Both the position numbers and the translations under genes were made by a program. Positions 42,726 to 52,772 of a DNA stretch of 64,000 nt are shown here, in pieces. Source of the DNA: Flavobacteriaceae bacterium (GTDB taxonomy: Bacteria > Bacteroidota > Bacteroidia > Flavobacteriales > Flavobacteriaceae); assembly GCA_002694465.1 (NCBI GenBank), contig NZMG01000030.1, positions 67,488 through 131,487 of the forward strand, given 5' to 3'. How positions within the stretch are numbered: the first letter of the stretch is position 1; each line of letters opens with the position of its first letter. The notes beneath the pieces are model-generated. The model saw only the letters and a list, made by a program, of their open reading frames with translations. It was not told the DNA's origin and ran no database searches.

Positions 42726-45416
42726 ATGGCTGAAACAAAAACGATACGACTCAATAAAGTACTCCGCGAATTTAATATTTCGCTGGATCGTGCCGTGGAA
42801 TTTTTGGGAACAAAAGGTTTTGAAGTAGAAGCAAGACCCACAACCAAAATTTCTAGCGAAGAATACGATGTGCTTTTTAACGAGTTTCAGACGGACAAAA
42901 GTAAAAAAGTAGAAGCCAAAGAAGTTGGCGAGGAAAAACGTAAAGAGAAAGAAGAACTTCGTCTAGAACGTGAGCGTGAAATTGAAGAGAAACAGGTAAA
43001 AGTAGAGCCAAAGGTTATAAAAGCCGAAGCAAAACTCAATGGACCAAAACAAGTTGGAAAAATTGATTTAAATCCTGCTAAGGCAAAAAAAGAGGAAGAA
43101 AAACCAGTTAAAAAAGAGGAGGAAAAACCGGCAGTTAAGGTTGAAGAAAAGCCAATTAAAGCTGAAAAGAAGGTCGAAGAGAAAACGGAAGAAAAGAAAG
43201 AGGATAAAAAGCCAGTTAAGAAAGTAGAAGAAAAGGTCGTTAAAAAAGAAATCTCTGTAGAGGAAGAGTCTGAAGAATCGGATACGGTAAAGACTCAATA
43301 TAAAAAGCTTGATGGTCCTAATTTCACTGGAGAAAAAATTGACTTAACTAAGTTTAAGAAACCAGAGAAAAAGACGGACGATAAAAAGAAAAGTTCAGAC
43401 AATAAAGAAAAAAAGAACCGTAGAAGAAGAATAAGCAAGGAATCTCCTAATAACAATAGATCTAGAGATAACAGAGCAAAAGGAAGAAGTAATGTTGTAA
43501 AAGAGGAGCCTAGCGAAGAAGAAGTACAAAAGCAGGTGAGAGAAACACTTGAAAAACTTCAAGGAAAATCTTCAAAAGGAAAAGGTGCAAAATACCGAAG
43601 AGAAAAAAGAGATAGCCACCGTCAAAAATCTGAAGACGAACTGGCACAACAAGAAGCAGACAGCAAACTCCTTAAAGTAACAGAATTTGTTACCGTAAGT
43701 GAAGTGGCGACCATGATGAATGTTCCCGTAACCCAAATTATTTCGGCTTGTATGTCGCTGGGAATGATGGTGACTATGAACCAACGTTTGGATGCCGAAA
43801 CACTTTCGATTGTAGCCGAAGAATTTGGTTTTGAAGTAGAGTTTATTACAGCCGATATTGAAGAGTCTATTCAAGAAGTAGAAGACAATCCAGAAGATTT
43901 AGTGCCTCGTGCTCCTATTGTAACCGTAATGGGTCACGTAGATCACGGAAAAACTTCATTGTTGGATTACATTCGTGAAGAGAATGTTATTGCAGGGGAA
44001 TCAGGAGGAATTACGCAACATATTGGTGCTTACGCCGTTCAGTTAGAAAACGGCCAAAAAATCACATTCCTTGACACACCTGGTCACGAAGCGTTTACCG
44101 CAATGCGTGCACGGGGGGCTCAAGTAACCGATCTTGCTATTATTGTTGTAGCTGCAGATGATGATATCATGCCTCAAACCAAAGAAGCTATTAGTCATGC
44201 ACAAGCAGCAGGTGTGCCAATTGTATTTGCCATAAATAAAATAGACAAGCCTACCGCTAATCCAGATAAGATTAAAGAAGGACTAGCAAACATGAATCTT
44301 TTAGTAGAGGATTGGGGTGGTAAAATACAATCACAAGATATTTCAGCAAAAACAGGTGATGGTGTTAAAGAGCTTCTTGAGAAAGTATTACTTGAGGCAG
44401 AATTATTAGAATTAAAAGCCAATCCAGATCGTTTAGCATATGGTACCGTAGTGGAAGCCTTCCTTGATAAAGGGCGAGGTTATGTTTCTACCATTTTAGT
44501 ACAAGGAGGTACTTTAAAAGTAGGAGATTATGTGTTGGCAGGACAAAACAGTGGAAAAGTAAAAGCCATGCACGATGAGCGTGGTAATTCAATAAAAGAG
44601 GCTGGTCCATCAACACCTATTTCAATTTTAGGATTAGACGGTGCCCCACAAGCTGGAGATAAGTTTAATGAATTTGAGGATGAACGTGAAGCAAAAGCGA
44701 TTGCTGTAAAACGTACACAGTTGCAAAGAGAACAATCGGTTAGAACACAACGCCATATTACATTAGATGAAATTGGACGCCGAATCGCCCTTGGTGATTT
44801 CAAGGAATTGAATATCATCCTTAAAGGAGACGTGGATGGATCTGTGGAAGCATTAACAGATTCGTTCTTGAAGCTTTCGACTGAAGAAATACAAGTAAAT
44901 ATTATTCATAAAGGAGTTGGAGCCATTACCGAAAGTGATGTGTTGTTAGCTTCTGCGTCTGATGCTATTATAATTGGCTTTAACGTGAGACCTATGGGTA
45001 ATGCACGTCAATTAGCCGATAAAGAAGAAATCGATATCCGTAATTACTCTATTATTTACGATGCCATCAACGATCTTAAAGATGCGATGGAAGGAATGTT
45101 ATCTCCAGAAATGCGTGAAGAGATTACAGGTACGGCAGAGATTAGAGAAACCTTTAAGATTTCCAAAATTGGAACCATTGCAGGTTGTATGGTTACTAGT
45201 GGAAAAATCTTAAGAAATTCTGGAATTCGATTAATTCGCGAAGGAGTTGTTGTCTTTACAGGGGAATTAGATTCTTTAAAACGTTTTAAAGATGATGTGA
45301 AGGAAGTAGCAAAAGGATACGATTGTGGTATTCAAATTAAAAACTACAACGATATTAAGGAAGGTGACATTATTGAAGGCTTCCAAGAAGTTGCTGTTAA
45401 AAAGAAACTGAAATAG
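42726..45416 (+). CDS. infB: Translation initiation factor IF-2
   Basis: GTPase that brings initiator tRNA to the 30S subunit, 896 residues. An N-terminal IF2_N-like domain (about 1-55, [19 protein letters not shown]) is followed by a highly charged Lys/Glu linker at about 55-300, a second IF2_N domain (about 315-365), and the G domain with [27 protein letters not shown] and NKIDKP. Beta-barrel domains and the C-terminal fMet-tRNA domain follow. Length is in the usual large-isoform range. The linker is rich in [15 protein letters not shown] repeats. Last gene of the operon. Confidence 0.97.
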   Translation: MAETKTIRLNKVLREFNISLDRAVEFLGTKGFEVEARPTTKISSEEYDVLFNEFQTDKSKKVEAKEVGEEKRKEKEELRLEREREIEEKQVKVEPKVIKAEAKLNGPKQVGKIDLNPAKAKKEEEKPVKKEEEKPAVKVEEKPIKAEKKVEEKTEEKKEDKKPVKKVEEKVVKKEISVEEESEESDTVKTQYKKLDGPNFTGEKIDLTKFKKPEKKTDDKKKSSDNKEKKNRRRRISKESPNNNRSRDNRAKGRSNVVKEEPSEEEVQKQVRETLEKLQGKSSKGKGAKYRREKRDSHRQKSEDELAQQEADSKLLKVTEFVTVSEVATMMNVPVTQIISACMSLGMMVTMNQRLDAETLSIVAEEFGFEVEFITADIEESIQEVEDNPEDLVPRAPIVTVMGHVDHGKTSLLDYIREENVIAGESGGITQHIGAYAVQLENGQKITFLDTPGHEAFTAMRARGAQVTDLAIIVVAADDDIMPQTKEAISHAQAAGVPIVFAINKIDKPTANPDKIKEGLANMNLLVEDWGGKIQSQDISAKTGDGVKELLEKVLLEAELLELKANPDRLAYGTVVEAFLDKGRGYVSTILVQGGTLKVGDYVLAGQNSGKVKAMHDERGNSIKEAGPSTPISILGLDGAPQAGDKFNEFEDEREAKAIAVKRTQLQREQSVRTQRHITLDEIGRRIALGDFKELNIILKGDVDGSVEALTDSFLKLSTEEIQVNIIHKGVGAITESDVLLASASDAIIIGFNVRPMGNARQLADKEEIDIRNYSIIYDAINDLKDAMEGMLSPEMREEITGTAEIRETFKISKIGTIAGCMVTSGKILRNSGIRLIREGVVVFTGELDSLKRFKDDVKEVAKGYDCGIQIKNYNDIKEGDIIEGFQEVAVKKKLK

Positions 45417-45430
45417 TTTAGATAAAGAAT

Positions 45431-45459
45431 AAAAAAACCGTCTAGAAGGCGGTTTTTTT
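45431..45459. terminator. Bidirectional terminator between infB and the SPOR gene
   Basis: AAAAAAACCG/CGGTTTTTTT stem, extended inward by G-T pairs, flanked by T runs on both strands between two convergent genes. Confidence 0.85.
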
Positions 45460-45461
45460 AT

Positions 45462-45863
45462 TTAGTCTTTTTTATTCTTCCCAGGTTTTAATATAAACGC
45501 AGAGGGGAAGTTGCGTTGTACTTCTAGTAGGACTCTATCGGCTTCAATACGACTAGTGAAGTTGCCTACCCATACTTTATAATTAGGAGTCTCATATTCA
45601 ATGGAAGCAGGCCATTTTCCGTACTTGTTTCGGTAACTACTCAATGTAGAATTAGCTTTACTCAAATTACCATAGTACAATTGAATGGTGAAGCCATCGG
45701 TTAGTTTATTATCCTTTTCTAGTGACTTTTTCAAATCTAGCAGTGTAGGGATTCTTTTGTCTTGGTGAATCGTTACAGTCCCTTGTTGCGAAAAGCTTTT
45801 TACAGATAAAAAAAGAGCCAATAGGCATAATATCAGTAGCTTAAATGAATTTTTAAATAGCAT
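45462..45863 (-). CDS. SPOR-domain exported protein
   Basis: About 133 residues from the ATG at 45863 (MLFKNSFKLLILCLLALFL). The longer frame uses a TTG that lies inside the -7 promoter box and is rejected. A signal peptide ends at SVKSFS, and the mature protein (QQGTVTIHQDKRI) contains a SPOR domain at about 55-133 (GFTIQLYYGNLSKANSTL, YKVWVGNFTSRIEADRVL). SPOR domains bind peptidoglycan stripped of stem peptides, mainly at division sites. Single gene, divergent from actA. Confidence 0.85.
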   Translation of the reverse strand: MLFKNSFKLLILCLLALFLSVKSFSQQGTVTIHQDKRIPTLLDLKKSLEKDNKLTDGFTIQLYYGNLSKANSTLSSYRNKYGKWPASIEYETPNYKVWVGNFTSRIEADRVLLEVQRNFPSAFILKPGKNKKD

Positions 45864-45881
45864 AATATTTACTTGAAAGTG

Positions 45882-45916
45882 CAAATGTAAACCTTAATAA
45901 CTTTTAAAGGTTCAAA
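45882..45916 (-). promoter_or_regulatory. Promoter of the SPOR-domain gene
   Basis: Minus-strand TACATTTG (45889-45882) and TTTG (45916-45913), 23-base spacer. It overlaps the TTG of the longer frame and so fixes the start at 45863. Confidence 0.65.
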
Positions 45917-45958
45917 AATATTATTTAGAATTAGTATAAATTAGTTATTAACACTTTA

Positions 45959-45996
45959 TTTGGATTTCTAAAATCGACTTTTATGATGTACTTTTG
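45959..45996 (+). promoter_or_regulatory. Probable promoter of the act-cox operon
   Basis: TACTTTTG at 45989-45996 fits TAnnTTTG and is followed by CAC. TTTG at 45959-45962 is 26 bases upstream, longer than usual, so the -33 assignment is weak. Confidence 0.45.
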
Positions 45997-46064
45997 CACA
46001 GTTATTTTAGGCATCAAAAGGTAAATTTAACTGTAAACTAGATAACCAATTGTGTGCCAAACTT

Positions 46065-47390
46065 ATGGACAATAATATAACCGATCGTATGGAAAAGGTA
46101 CCTTACCGAAATCTACCCTCTAAATTGTCACTTCTATGGTTAGCGTGTATGCTAGCTTTTTCAGTTACTCAAATTTCATTTGCATCCACAACGGTTTTAC
46201 CAACTCAAGCAGTAGATACTGCTAAGGGAGAATCCTTGTTTAAGGCTAATTGTGCGGCTTGTCATAACTTATATAAGAAAATGACTGGACCGGCATTGTT
46301 TGGAGTTGGAGATAAGTATGAAAAACAATGGTTGTACAGTTGGATTAAGAACAGCCAAGAGATGGTAAAGTCTGGTGATGCTCAAGCTGTAAAGATTTTT
46401 GAAGAAAATAATGGATCGGTCATGACTGCCTTTCCTCAATTGAGTGATGCAGATATTGATGATATTATTGCTTATACATATAAAGAGAAAAAAGTAGCCC
46501 CACCACCAACAGTTGATCCTGCTGCTGCAAGTTCTGGAGGAGGAATGTCTAATGATATTATTTTAGCGGTATTAGCACTTGTGTTCTTACTATTAGTCGT
46601 AATGCTGGTGTTGGTAAACAAAACATTGCGTCGTATTGCCGAAGCTAATGGAGTAGAATACGATCAAAAAGAAAAGGGTACCCCAGTATGGAAAGCCTTT
46701 ATTCAAAATCAGTTTTTGGTATTAGTATTTTCTATTTTCTTATTGCTTTCAGCTGGGTATTTTGCGTATGGATGGATGATGCAAGTGGGTGTTGATCAAG
46801 GATATGCGCCAGTACAACCTATACATTACTCCCATAGAATTCACGCAGGAGACAACCAGATAGATTGTAACTACTGTCACAGCTCTGCAAGAAAGAGTAA
46901 GACATCTGGAATACCTTCACTTAATGTTTGTATGAACTGTCACAAGACCATTAGTGAAGTGGCCGAGGCAACACAAGCGGAAGGAGAAAAAGAATACGGA
47001 GTTGATTATAATGCTGAAATAAAGAAATTATACACTGCGGTTGGATGGGATGTAGATTCACAATCTTACACAGGAGACACACAACCAGTAAAATGGGTGC
47101 GTATTCATAATCTACCAGACTTTGCTTATTTTAACCACTCTCAACACGTAACTGTGGCTGGGGTTGAATGTCAAAAATGTCACGGCCCCGTAGAAGAAAT
47201 GGAAATTATGGAACAGTTTTCACCCCTTACTATGGGTTGGTGTATAAACTGTCACAGAGATACTAATATAAAAGTAGAAGACAACGCATACTATGAGAAA
47301 ATTCATGAAGAACTTTCTAAAAAGTATGGTGTAGATAAATTAACAGCGGCTCAAATGGGCGGACTAGAATGTGGTAAGTGTCACTACTAA
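46065..47390 (+). CDS. actA: Alternative complex III subunit ActA (multihaem cytochrome c)
   Basis: Electron-transferring multihaem subunit of alternative complex III, which oxidises quinol. From the ATG at 46065 the protein has 441 residues; the frame opens at a TTG 15 bases earlier, and the ATG at 46089 is also possible. After a signal or anchor helix (LSLLWLACMLAFSV) comes an N-terminal monohaem domain (CAACH, about residue 70), two membrane helices (about 165-190 and 225-245), and a five-haem domain with CNYCH, CMNCH, CQKCH, CINCH and a C-terminal CGKCHY. Six CxxCH in all; the Rhodothermus-type ActA has five. First gene of actABCDEF-coxBA. Confidence 0.92.
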   Translation: MDNNITDRMEKVPYRNLPSKLSLLWLACMLAFSVTQISFASTTVLPTQAVDTAKGESLFKANCAACHNLYKKMTGPALFGVGDKYEKQWLYSWIKNSQEMVKSGDAQAVKIFEENNGSVMTAFPQLSDADIDDIIAYTYKEKKVAPPPTVDPAAASSGGGMSNDIILAVLALVFLLLVVMLVLVNKTLRRIAEANGVEYDQKEKGTPVWKAFIQNQFLVLVFSIFLLLSAGYFAYGWMMQVGVDQGYAPVQPIHYSHRIHAGDNQIDCNYCHSSARKSKTSGIPSLNVCMNCHKTISEVAEATQAEGEKEYGVDYNAEIKKLYTAVGWDVDSQSYTGDTQPVKWVRIHNLPDFAYFNHSQHVTVAGVECQKCHGPVEEMEIMEQFSPLTMGWCINCHRDTNIKVEDNAYYEKIHEELSKKYGVDKLTAAQMGGLECGKCHY

Positions 47391-47423
47391 TTAAAGAATT
47401 GAATACTATTTTCAAATAGCAAT

Positions 47424-50400
47424 ATGGCATCAAATAAGAAATATTGGAAAAGTGTTGAAGAACTAAATGAAAACAGTTCTATTGTTGAAACACTGAAGCA
47501 AAATGAATTTGTAGAGCCTATCCCTACGGATGAATTCCTAGGTAATAAGGAAACACTTGAAGCTTCTTCAACCACACGTCGTGATTTCTTAAAATACGTA
47601 GGTTTTACAACTGCTGCGGCTTCTTTAGCTGCCTGTGAAGGGCCTGTTATTAAATCTATCCCTTATGTGGTAGCTCCAGACGAAATTGTTCCTGGAGTTG
47701 CAAATTATTATGCCACAAGTATGGCAGATGGTTTTGATTTTGCTAATGTATTAGTAAAAACGCGTGAAGGAAGACCTATTAAAATTGAACGCAATGATTT
47801 GGCCAAAAATGGCGGAAGTGTAAATGCTCGTGTTCATGCATCGGTATTATCTATGTATGATAAAAACCGTTTGCAAGGTCCTAAAGTAGATGGGAACGAT
47901 GTTTCTTGGGATGATTTTCACGGTGCTGTAGCTGCAAAGCTTAGCGCTATGGCAGGTAAAGATGTGGTCTTATTGACTCAAACATTTGCTAGTCCTTCCA
48001 CGTCAAAATTAATTTCAGAATTTAAAACAAAATACCCTAATGTTCGTCACGTGGTTTACGATACCGTATCTTCAAGTGAGGCATTAGACGCATTCCAAGC
48101 CGAATTTGGAATGAGAGCATTACCGGATTATGATTTCAGCAAAGCTGAAGTAATTGTATCGGTGGGAGCAGATTTTATTGGTGATTGGCAAGGTGGAGGT
48201 TATGAAGCAAGTTATGCCAAAGGACGTATTCCAAAGAATGGAAAAATGTCTCGTCACATTCAGTTTGAAGCAAATATGTCGCTTTCGGGTGCCAATGCAG
48301 ATAAACGAGTTCCTGTAACACCTTCAGATCAAATGAAAGTGTTACTTGCATTAACTGGAAATGGAAGTACTTCTGGATTACCAGAGAATGTTGTAGATGC
48401 CGTTAATAAGGCTAAAGGTCAATTGCAAAAAGCCGGAAGTAAAGGAGTTATTATTACTGGGCTTCCAAATGTAGCGGCACAAAAAACCGCATTATCCTAT
48501 AATAAGACTGTAGGAAGTGTTGTCATGGATACTGAAAAGCCAAGATTAACCTCAATGGGGAATGCTTCAGAAGTGGCAAACGTGATGAATGGAGTGATTT
48601 CAGGAAGTGTGAAAGGATTAATTACCGTGGGTGTAAATCCAGTGTATTCTTTCCCAAATGCTGCTTTTGCCGAAGCTTATAAAAATCTTGAAATGAGTCT
48701 TGCTTTCGCTATGAATGCAGACGAAACAGCCTCTATGGCTCAAATGGTGGGGGCAACTCCTCATTATTTAGAATCTTGGGGTGATGTTCAAATGAAAAAA
48801 GGTTCTTTTGGATTAATGCAACCTACCATTCGTCCTTTATTCAATACGATGCAATTTCAAGATTGCTTATTGAAGTGGACAGGAAGTGATAAAAAATATT
48901 ACGATTACCTAAAAGAATCTTGGGAGTCTTCAATTTTGGCAGGTGGGTCTTGGAGTCAAGCGCTTCATGACGGATTTTATGAAAGTGATGTTGAAGTGGA
49001 AACTGATGCTGTTACTTCCGAAACTACCGAAACATCTACTTCAAATGGTGCTTTATTAGAACCCATTCAAGAAGGTCTGGAGTTAACACTCTATACAAAA
49101 ACTGGTTTAGGAGATGGACAACAAGCCAATAATCCTTGGTTACAAGAATTGCCAGATCCGATCTCTAGAGCTTCTTGGGATAATTATGTAACTGTTTCTG
49201 CTGCTGATGCTTCAGAAATGGGGTTAGAAAATTTTAATGTTGCCAACGGCGCGTTAAACGGAAGCTATGTGAACATTAAAATGGGTGATGTTGTTGTGGA
49301 GAAAGTTCCTGTGTTAATTCAGCCAGGACAGGCTAAAGGATCTGTAGGATTAGCATTTGGTTATGGTCGTAAAGCGGCTGTGCAGCAAGAAATGCAAACT
49401 GGAGTTAATGCTTATACCTTATATAATAACTTTTCTTCAGTTCAAAATGTAACTTTAGAAAAAGTAAGTGGGGTTCACGAGTTTGCTTGTGTGCAATTAC
49501 ACAACACCATGATGGGTAGAGATATTATTCGTGAAACTACCCTGGAGATTTTCAATACAAAAGATAAAGATGCTTGGAATGCAGTACCCATGGTTTCAAA
49601 AGACCATCAGGAAATTCCTGTCTCTTCTCCGGATGCAGACCTTTGGGATGAATTTGATCATTCTATTGGGCACCACTTTAATCTTTCTATTGATTTAAAT
49701 GCGTGTACAGGATGTGGAGCTTGCGTAATTGCTTGTCATGCTGAAAACAACGTTCCTGTTGTTGGAAAAGCAGAAATGCGCAAGAGCCGTGACATGCATT
49801 GGTTGCGAATTGATAGATATTATTCAAGTGAAGATTCTTTCAGTGCGGATACTGAAAAGAAAGACAATATTTCTGGGTTAGGAAGTTCGCTTTCAGAATT
49901 TGGAGAAATGGAGCATCCTGCAGATAATCCGCAGGTAGCTTTCCAACCTGTTATGTGTCAACATTGTAACCACGCACCTTGTGAAACTGTTTGTCCAGTA
50001 GCGGCAACTTCACATGGAAAGCAAGGACAAAACCAAATGGCGTATAACCGTTGTGTGGGTACACGTTACTGTGCCAACAACTGTCCTTATAAAGTTCGTC
50101 GTTTCAACTGGTTCTTGTATTCAGAAAATGATGAGTTCGATTACCACATGAACAATGACTTGGGACGAATGGTATTAAACCCAGATGTGGTTGTACGTTC
50201 ACGTGGGGTGATGGAGAAATGTTCAATGTGTATTCAAATGACTCAAAAGGCTATTTTGGATGCGAAGCGCGATGGAAGAGCGGTAAAAGATTCAGAATTT
50301 AAAACAGCTTGTTCGGCTGCCTGTGAAACAGGAGCTATACAGTTTGGTGATATAAATAATCACGACAGTGAAGTCTTCAAATTAAAAGAAGACAAGAGAA

Positions 50401-50480
50401 TGTATCATTTATTGGAAGCGGTAGGTACAAAACCAAATGTATTCTATCATACCAAGGTGAGAAACACAAACGAAGCATAA
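47424..50480 (+). CDS. actB: Alternative complex III subunit ActB (iron-sulfur protein)
   Basis: A 1018-residue periplasm-facing subunit made of a molybdopterin-enzyme-like domain (about 80-740), expected to lack the cofactor as in known ActB, fused to a ferredoxin-like domain (about 740-1018). Cluster ligands: CTGCGACVIACHAENNVP, MCQHCNHAPCETVCP, CVGTRYCANNCPYKVRRFNW, CSMCIQMTQKA and ACSAACETGA, enough for three [4Fe-4S] and one [3Fe-4S] cluster. A twin-arginine signal (TTRRDFLKYVGF, residues about 51-62) and a lipobox-like SLAAC (Cys71) point to Tat export. 33 bases after actA. Confidence 0.96.
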   Translation: MASNKKYWKSVEELNENSSIVETLKQNEFVEPIPTDEFLGNKETLEASSTTRRDFLKYVGFTTAAASLAACEGPVIKSIPYVVAPDEIVPGVANYYATSMADGFDFANVLVKTREGRPIKIERNDLAKNGGSVNARVHASVLSMYDKNRLQGPKVDGNDVSWDDFHGAVAAKLSAMAGKDVVLLTQTFASPSTSKLISEFKTKYPNVRHVVYDTVSSSEALDAFQAEFGMRALPDYDFSKAEVIVSVGADFIGDWQGGGYEASYAKGRIPKNGKMSRHIQFEANMSLSGANADKRVPVTPSDQMKVLLALTGNGSTSGLPENVVDAVNKAKGQLQKAGSKGVIITGLPNVAAQKTALSYNKTVGSVVMDTEKPRLTSMGNASEVANVMNGVISGSVKGLITVGVNPVYSFPNAAFAEAYKNLEMSLAFAMNADETASMAQMVGATPHYLESWGDVQMKKGSFGLMQPTIRPLFNTMQFQDCLLKWTGSDKKYYDYLKESWESSILAGGSWSQALHDGFYESDVEVETDAVTSETTETSTSNGALLEPIQEGLELTLYTKTGLGDGQQANNPWLQELPDPISRASWDNYVTVSAADASEMGLENFNVANGALNGSYVNIKMGDVVVEKVPVLIQPGQAKGSVGLAFGYGRKAAVQQEMQTGVNAYTLYNNFSSVQNVTLEKVSGVHEFACVQLHNTMMGRDIIRETTLEIFNTKDKDAWNAVPMVSKDHQEIPVSSPDADLWDEFDHSIGHHFNLSIDLNACTGCGACVIACHAENNVPVVGKAEMRKSRDMHWLRIDRYYSSEDSFSADTEKKDNISGLGSSLSEFGEMEHPADNPQVAFQPVMCQHCNHAPCETVCPVAATSHGKQGQNQMAYNRCVGTRYCANNCPYKVRRFNWFLYSENDEFDYHMNNDLGRMVLNPDVVVRSRGVMEKCSMCIQMTQKAILDAKRDGRAVKDSEFKTACSAACETGAIQFGDINNHDSEVFKLKEDKRMYHLLEAVGTKPNVFYHTKVRNTNEA

Positions 50481-50503
50481 ACTAAGAAATTGATTATATA
50501 GAT

Positions 50504-52231
50504 ATGGCGTCGCATTACGAAGCACCTATTAGAAGACCCTTAGTTATTGGAGACAAAAGCTACCACGATGTTACTGTGGATGTGGCAGCTCCAGTAGAAG
50601 GAAAAGCCAATAAATCTTGGTGGATAGTATTTACTATTGCTTTAGTAGCCTTTTTATGGGGACTAGGGTGTATTATTTATACCATTTCTACAGGGATTGG
50701 AGTTTGGGGATTGAACAAAACCGTTAACTGGGCTTGGGATATTACCAACTTCGTTTGGTGGGTAGGTATTGGTCACGCAGGAACCCTTATTTCTGCGGTA
50801 CTCTTACTTTTCCGTCAAAAATGGAGAATGGCAATTAACCGTTCTGCAGAGGCGATGACCATCTTCTCAGTAATTCAAGCGGGATTATTCCCTATCATTC
50901 ACATGGGGCGTCCTTGGTTAGCCTATTGGGTACTACCTATTCCTAATCAGTTTGGATCACTTTGGGTGAACTTTAACTCGCCATTACTTTGGGACGTATT
51001 TGCGATTTCTACCTATCTATCGGTATCCTTAGTGTTCTGGTGGACAGGATTATTACCAGATTTTGCGATGATTCGCGATAGAGCTATTACACCATTTACT
51101 AAACGAGTATATAGTATTTTATCCTTTGGATGGAGTGGACGTGCTAAAGATTGGCAACGTTTCGAAGAAGTTTCGTTGGTATTAGCAGGTCTTGCAACGC
51201 CACTTGTACTTTCGGTACATACGATTGTATCTTTTGACTTCGCAACCTCGGTAATTCCAGGTTGGCATACTACCATTTTCCCACCGTATTTCGTTGCGGG
51301 AGCAATTTTTTCTGGATTTGCCATGGTACAAACCCTTCTTATCATTATGAGAAAGGTTTCACATTTGGAAGATTATATTACCATTCAGCATATAGAATTA
51401 ATGAACATTGTAATTATGATTACAGGTTCTATTGTTGGGGTGGCCTATATTACCGAGTTATTTATTGCATGGTATTCTGGAGTAGAGTACGAGCAATATG
51501 CTTTCTTGAATAGAGCAACTGGACCTTATTGGTGGGCATATTGGGCAATGATGACCTGTAATGTGTTCTCTCCACAGTTTATGTGGTTTAAGAAATTGCG
51601 TACTAGTATTATGTTCTCCTTCTTTATTTCTATTGTTGTAAACATTGGAATGTGGTTTGAGCGTTTCGTTATTATCGTCACATCTCTTCACAGAGATTAT
51701 TTAACATCTTCTTGGACAATGTTCTCTCCAACTTTTGTAGATATCGGAATTTTTATTGGAACCATAGGATTTTTCTTCGTCCTGTTCTTATTGTACTCAA
51801 GAACATTCCCTGTAATTGCGCAGGCAGAAGTAAAATCAATTTTGAAAGGATCTGGAAGTAAATACAAAACACTTCGTGCAGAACATGGAGATGATGTAAA
51901 ACATTACGATTTACCTTCGGGAGCCAAAACTAAAGTTGAAAAGGCCCCTTCAAAACCGGCCACTGATACTTCGGAAAACACTAAGAATTTATTGAAAAGG
52001 ATTGGAACTTTTGATGCTGCTACTCAAACAGCAGACGATTTAAAACGTATTAGTGGTGTAGGTCCCAAAATGGAAGAAAAATTACACCAATTAGGAATTT
52101 TTACTTTCGAACAAGTAAGTAAAATGACCGATACAGAGTATGATTTATTAGATAGCATAATTGACGAATTCCCAGGAAGAGCAAAACGTGATGATTGGGC
52201 AGGTCAAGCTTCAAAACTTAAAAATAGTTAA
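50504..52231 (+). CDS. actC: Alternative complex III subunit ActC (NrfD-like) with C-terminal helix-hairpin-helix domain
   Basis: A 575-residue integral membrane subunit of the NrfD/PsrC family that holds a quinol site. About ten helices span residues 40-450, with family segments such as WWVGIGHAGTLISAVLLL, FPIIHMGRPWLAYW and LSVHTIVSFDFA. Beyond the normal end there is a charged linker (about 450-497) and a C-terminal domain from about 498 with DDLKRISGVGPKMEEKLHQL and FTFEQVSKMTDTEYDLLDSI, a classical helix-hairpin-helix fold usually found in DNA- or protein-binding proteins. Its role on a respiratory subunit is unknown. Confidence 0.93.
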   Translation: MASHYEAPIRRPLVIGDKSYHDVTVDVAAPVEGKANKSWWIVFTIALVAFLWGLGCIIYTISTGIGVWGLNKTVNWAWDITNFVWWVGIGHAGTLISAVLLLFRQKWRMAINRSAEAMTIFSVIQAGLFPIIHMGRPWLAYWVLPIPNQFGSLWVNFNSPLLWDVFAISTYLSVSLVFWWTGLLPDFAMIRDRAITPFTKRVYSILSFGWSGRAKDWQRFEEVSLVLAGLATPLVLSVHTIVSFDFATSVIPGWHTTIFPPYFVAGAIFSGFAMVQTLLIIMRKVSHLEDYITIQHIELMNIVIMITGSIVGVAYITELFIAWYSGVEYEQYAFLNRATGPYWWAYWAMMTCNVFSPQFMWFKKLRTSIMFSFFISIVVNIGMWFERFVIIVTSLHRDYLTSSWTMFSPTFVDIGIFIGTIGFFFVLFLLYSRTFPVIAQAEVKSILKGSGSKYKTLRAEHGDDVKHYDLPSGAKTKVEKAPSKPATDTSENTKNLLKRIGTFDAATQTADDLKRISGVGPKMEEKLHQLGIFTFEQVSKMTDTEYDLLDSIIDEFPGRAKRDDWAGQASKLKNS

Positions 52232-52234
52232 GAT

Positions 52235-52771
52235 ATGGCATCCAAAGTAATTCACGCTATTTACAACGACGATGACATTCTTATGAATGCCGTAAAGGCA
52301 GTTCGTAATGAACATTATCATATAGAAGAAGTCTATACGCCTTTTCCAGTTCACGGGCTAGATAAAGCTATGGGCTTGGCTGGGACTAGAATTGCGATTA
52401 CCTCTTTTATGTATGGGCTTGTTGGGCTTTCGGTCGCTATTATTATGATGAATTTCATTATGATTCAAGATTGGCCTCAAAATATTGGAGGAAAGCCTAG
52501 CTTTAGTTATATAGAAAATATGCCTGCTTTTGTTCCCATTATGTTTGAAATGACAGTATTTTTTGCTGCGCATTTAATGGTAATTACTTTCTATATGAGA
52601 AGTAAATTATGGCCCTTTAAAAAAGCCGAAAATCCAGATCCAAGAACTACGGACGATCATTTCCTTATGGCAATCGATGCAGGAAGTCATGATGTGGAAA
52701 AAGTTTCAAAATTTTTAAAAGAAACTGGAGCGATAGAAATTAGTTTAATCGAAAATGAAGACGATCACTAA
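52235..52771 (+). CDS. actD: Alternative complex III subunit ActD
   Basis: A 178-residue membrane subunit (DUF3341-type). The N-terminal part is a small soluble domain (VIHAIYNDDDILMNAVKAVR, HIEEVYTPFPVHGLDKAMG), followed by two membrane helices (about 50-72 and 98-120) and a short cytoplasmic tail. This is the standard ActD layout. It begins 3 bases after the actC stop and is followed directly by actE. Confidence 0.92.
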   Translation: MASKVIHAIYNDDDILMNAVKAVRNEHYHIEEVYTPFPVHGLDKAMGLAGTRIAITSFMYGLVGLSVAIIMMNFIMIQDWPQNIGGKPSFSYIENMPAFVPIMFEMTVFFAAHLMVITFYMRSKLWPFKKAENPDPRTTDDHFLMAIDAGSHDVEKVSKFLKETGAIEISLIENEDDH

Positions 52772-52772
52772 T

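Noticed and set aside
43068..43298. Minus-strand Phe/Leu-rich open frame inside infB
   Set aside because: It mirrors the Lys/Glu-rich linker of IF-2 on the opposite strand, a known artefact of such codon runs.
45864..45884. Longer SPOR-protein start at a TTG
   Set aside because: The codon is part of the promoter -7 box, and the shorter form starts directly with a signal peptide.
52755..52772. Earlier ATG for actE inside actD
   Set aside because: The ATG at 52773 gives a clean lipoprotein signal and follows the actD stop by one base.
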